The position numbers were made by a program, and so were the translations under genes. Below the pieces are notes generated by a model. The model ran no database searches and was not told the origin of the DNA. It saw only the letters and a list, made by a program, of their open reading frames with translations. From the NCBI GenBank assembly GCA_015492115.1, contig WGFS01000108.1:1-9400 (forward strand): a DNA stretch of 9,400 nucleotides, read 5' to 3'. Every line of letters begins with the position of its first letter. Position 1 is the first letter of the stretch. Source of the stretch: Aquificaceae bacterium. GTDB taxonomy: Bacteria > Aquificota > Aquificia > Aquificales > Aquificaceae. Positions 7,899-9,400 of this stretch are shown here, one piece after another.

Positions 7899-7910
7899 GT
7901 TAAATACCAA

Positions 7911-8507
7911 TCACTTAAACTTAAAGTACATGGTGGTAGTCCCTTCCGTAGAGGTGTAGTCGTTTTCAGACCTTATCCAGCCTGAGTTGTAGAGACCGTC
8001 ATCGTACTTGAGGTCAACGTCACGGGCTATGTCCGTGGGAATTCCCTTAAAGCCGATCCAGTGGTAGGTGAGTCCCTGAAAGGTTATGTATCCAACAGCT
8101 ATGGGTCCTCCAAAGGTATGGGTCGGGTTTTCCCTTCCCACACCAGCTATGAACTCCCCTAATCTCAGGTGTTGCCAGACCTTGCACTCTTCCGTATTGG
8201 TCGCGTCCGTGCACTTAAAATCAAGGCTGTTCAAATTTGCGGTCTCTATCTTTCCGTCCCCATCCCCATTGAGGAGTGTGTCAACCCCCCACCTCTGGGA
8301 TACCTTGTCGTCGTCTCCTGGTAGCTTCCCATACCTGTCGTAGTAAGAGTAAAATACAGCGACCAGTTCAAGGTATGTCCTGTGAATCCTCTTTATCTGG
8401 GCGTTCCTTATCAGCTCCTGCCCCTTGAGTATGAAGCCTATCAGGATTCCAATGATTATGAGAACTATGGCAAGCTCTATAAGGGTGAAGCCTTTACTTC
8501 CTTTCAC
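7911..8507 (-). CDS. Type IV prepilin / pseudopilin (NGDGDG type)
   Basis: Precursor of a pilus or pseudopilus subunit, inserted in the inner membrane and cut by prepilin peptidase. With the start chosen here it has 198 residues. The short basic leader MKGSKG is followed by F7-T-L-I-E11, the class III signal with Gly at -1, Phe at +1 and Glu at +5, then a hydrophobic helix (about 12-28). The globular part has a RYGKLPGDDD stretch, an NGDGDGKI motif (80-87) that resembles a calcium-binding loop, a possible disulfide pair C99/C108 and a VWQHLRLGEFIAG stretch. Similar NGDGDG plus WQHL layouts are found in minor prepilins of other bacteria (recalled, not searched). The GTG at 8507 has GAGAGG eight bases upstream. 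The GTG at 8516, three codons earlier, abuts that same sequence and so is less likely. The gene overlaps the upstream gene by 14 bases and ends at the pilB region, so it belongs to the same operon. Major or minor pilin cannot be told. Confidence 0.92.
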   Translation of the reverse strand: MKGSKGFTLIELAIVLIIIGILIGFILKGQELIRNAQIKRIHRTYLELVAVFYSYYDRYGKLPGDDDKVSQRWGVDTLLNGDGDGKIETANLNSLDFKCTDATNTEECKVWQHLRLGEFIAGVGRENPTHTFGGPIAVGYITFQGLTYHWIGFKGIPTDIARDVDLKYDDGLYNSGWIRSENDYTSTEGTTTMYFKFK

Positions 8508-9400
8508 CTCTGCCACCTCTCTGATAGTCTACAACAAGATGGAGTGCTTCCTTAAACACAAGAGCTTTTATCTTCTTAAACTCATCCCAGTTTGGATATA
8601 TTCTCATCCCTTCCTCTACCACCTTCATAGATTCGTCCAGAAGGGCTAAATTTTTATTTCTCCTGCCGAGCCTAATAAGTGCCAGAGCTTCCATCGCGAA
8701 GATCTCCTTAATGGGTCTCCTGAGCCTCTCCTTCTCACTCCAGAGGACAAACTCTTTTAGAAATTCCAGGTCGTTCTCCTCCAGAGCCTTCCGGGCTTTG
8801 GCGAACATGTACACGGGTACAGCCCAGTTTTTCAGGTAAAGGTTGTCCTTAGCCTCTTCAAGAAGCTCGGGTCTCACCCTTCCTTTGTCCTCCTCCATCT
8901 TGTACAAAACCATACTCATGTAGTCCTTGAAGGTGATAAGAAACCATAAGTTTAAAAGGACAAACACAAGAGCTGAGACTCCCGCGACGAGCTTGCTGTA
9001 CCTGAGTTCAAAAACCTTCCTTGAGCTGAGATGTCCGGTTGCCATGGAGAGGAAAAGGATAAAGGTAAAGTAGTGAACCACGGAAAGCTCTAAAGGATAC
9101 TCAACGAGGCTGTGAAAGAGAAAGGGGAACATAACACCCAGATAAAGACCTGTCTTTCCTCTGCCGAGCTTCAGCAACGTTCTGAGAAAGGAAAGACTCA
9201 CCAAGGCTAAACCCAGTAGTCCGAGAAGACCGCTCTGGACAGATATGTAGGCTATCTCGTTATGGGGATGGCTCACAAAACCACCGACAAACCTTTTAAG
9301 TTCAGGCTCTTTCCCTGCAACCTTTGACTGGTAATACATATAAAGGCTCTCAAAGTTGCCAAAGCCGTGCCCGGTTATCGGTCTCTCTTTGAACATCTCC
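8494..9400 (-). CDS. O-antigen ligase/polymerase-superfamily membrane protein, candidate pilin O-oligosaccharyltransferase (5' end outside window)
   Basis: C-terminal 302 residues of a larger polytopic membrane protein; the frame is open at base 9400, so the ATG at 9396 is internal rather than a start. Counting from that Met, the sequence begins with a Wzy-type RPITGHGFGNF motif, followed by a large loop with HPHNE (43-47), a membrane helix (about 50-72), further helices (about 83-120 and 133-156) and a soluble helical tail (about 165-300) with a TPR-like look. HPHNE and the later HSLVEYPL (95-102) are features of Wzy_C proteins and particularly of PglL/PilO-type enzymes, which transfer a lipid-linked glycan to pilin serine or threonine in the periplasm. 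The prepilin gene follows directly with a 14-base overlap, supporting that role. Alternatives are an O-antigen ligase (WaaL) or polymerase (Wzy); these cannot be separated by sequence alone. Confidence 0.85.
   Translation of the reverse strand, partial: EMFKERPITGHGFGNFESLYMYYQSKVAGKEPELKRFVGGFVSHPHNEIAYISVQSGLLGLLGLALVSLSFLRTLLKLGRGKTGLYLGVMFPFLFHSLVEYPLELSVVHYFTFILFLSMATGHLSSRKVFELRYSKLVAGVSALVFVLLNLWFLITFKDYMSMVLYKMEEDKGRVRPELLEEAKDNLYLKNWAVPVYMFAKARKALEENDLEFLKEFVLWSEKERLRRPIKEIFAMEALALIRLGRRNKNLALLDESMKVVEEGMRIYPNWDEFKKIKALVFKEALHLVVDYQRGGRGERK
8516..8521 (-). promoter_or_regulatory. Ribosome binding site deciding the prepilin start
   Basis: GAGAGG on the minus strand lies eight bases before the GTG at 8507 and directly abuts the other candidate GTG at 8516. 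Spacing favours 8507, giving a six-residue leader peptide. The site lies inside the 3' end of the upstream gene. Confidence 0.6.

Noticed and set aside
7899..7910. TTG at 7910 as the pilB start
   Set aside because: It directly follows the prepilin stop codon with no spaced ribosome site, and adds only MVFN before a start (MARKKLGELL) that looks typical of the family.
9394..9396. ATG at 9396 as the start of the ligase/transferase gene
   Set aside because: The frame stays open to the window edge and this Met falls inside the conserved Wzy-type motif before GHGFGNF, so the true start must be upstream, outside the window.

Overview
The window carries six protein-coding genes, all on the minus strand and closely packed, with only two short gaps (105 and 61 bases). 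The protein families, heavy use of AGG/AGA arginine and ATA isoleucine codons, roughly even GC content and a ClpB with an unusually long N-terminal region suggest a thermophilic bacterium, most likely of the Aquificota (Aquifex/Hydrogenobacter/Thermovibrio-like). That placement is inference from family resemblance, not a database match. No RNA gene, CRISPR array, insertion sequence or origin was seen, and no gene-free stretch exceeds 300 bases.

Read in the direction of transcription (high to low coordinates), the first block is a pilus or secretion module. It contains the C-terminal 302 residues of a membrane O-antigen ligase/polymerase-superfamily protein with features of pilin O-oligosaccharyltransferases (8494-9400, cut by the window edge), a type IV prepilin or pseudopilin (7911-8507), a PilB/GspE-family assembly ATPase (6240-7898) and a PilC/GspF-family inner-membrane platform protein (5017-6240). 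Most of these genes overlap or nearly abut, so they probably form one operon. A membrane diguanylate cyclase follows 61 bases downstream (3093-4955). It has a periplasmic c-type heme motif, a HAMP linker, a cysteine-rich GAF-like domain and a GGEEI-type catalytic domain.

The last gene is clpB (1-2987, cut just before its stop), which encodes the heat-shock disaggregase. It has its own near-consensus sigma70 promoter, so it is a separate transcription unit.

The most interesting idea is a local c-di-GMP circuit. The ATPase carries an N-terminal MshEN-like c-di-GMP-binding domain with the exact 24-5-24 residue layout, although both key arginines are replaced. The adjacent diguanylate cyclase looks built to sense redox state or a gas through heme c. 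Together they suggest that an external redox or ligand signal could set c-di-GMP and thereby pilus assembly. Secondary points are the possible pilin glycosylation enzyme beside the pilin, the cysteine cluster in the cyclase, and the coiled-coil insertion inside the ClpB N-domain that resembles the ClpB middle domain.
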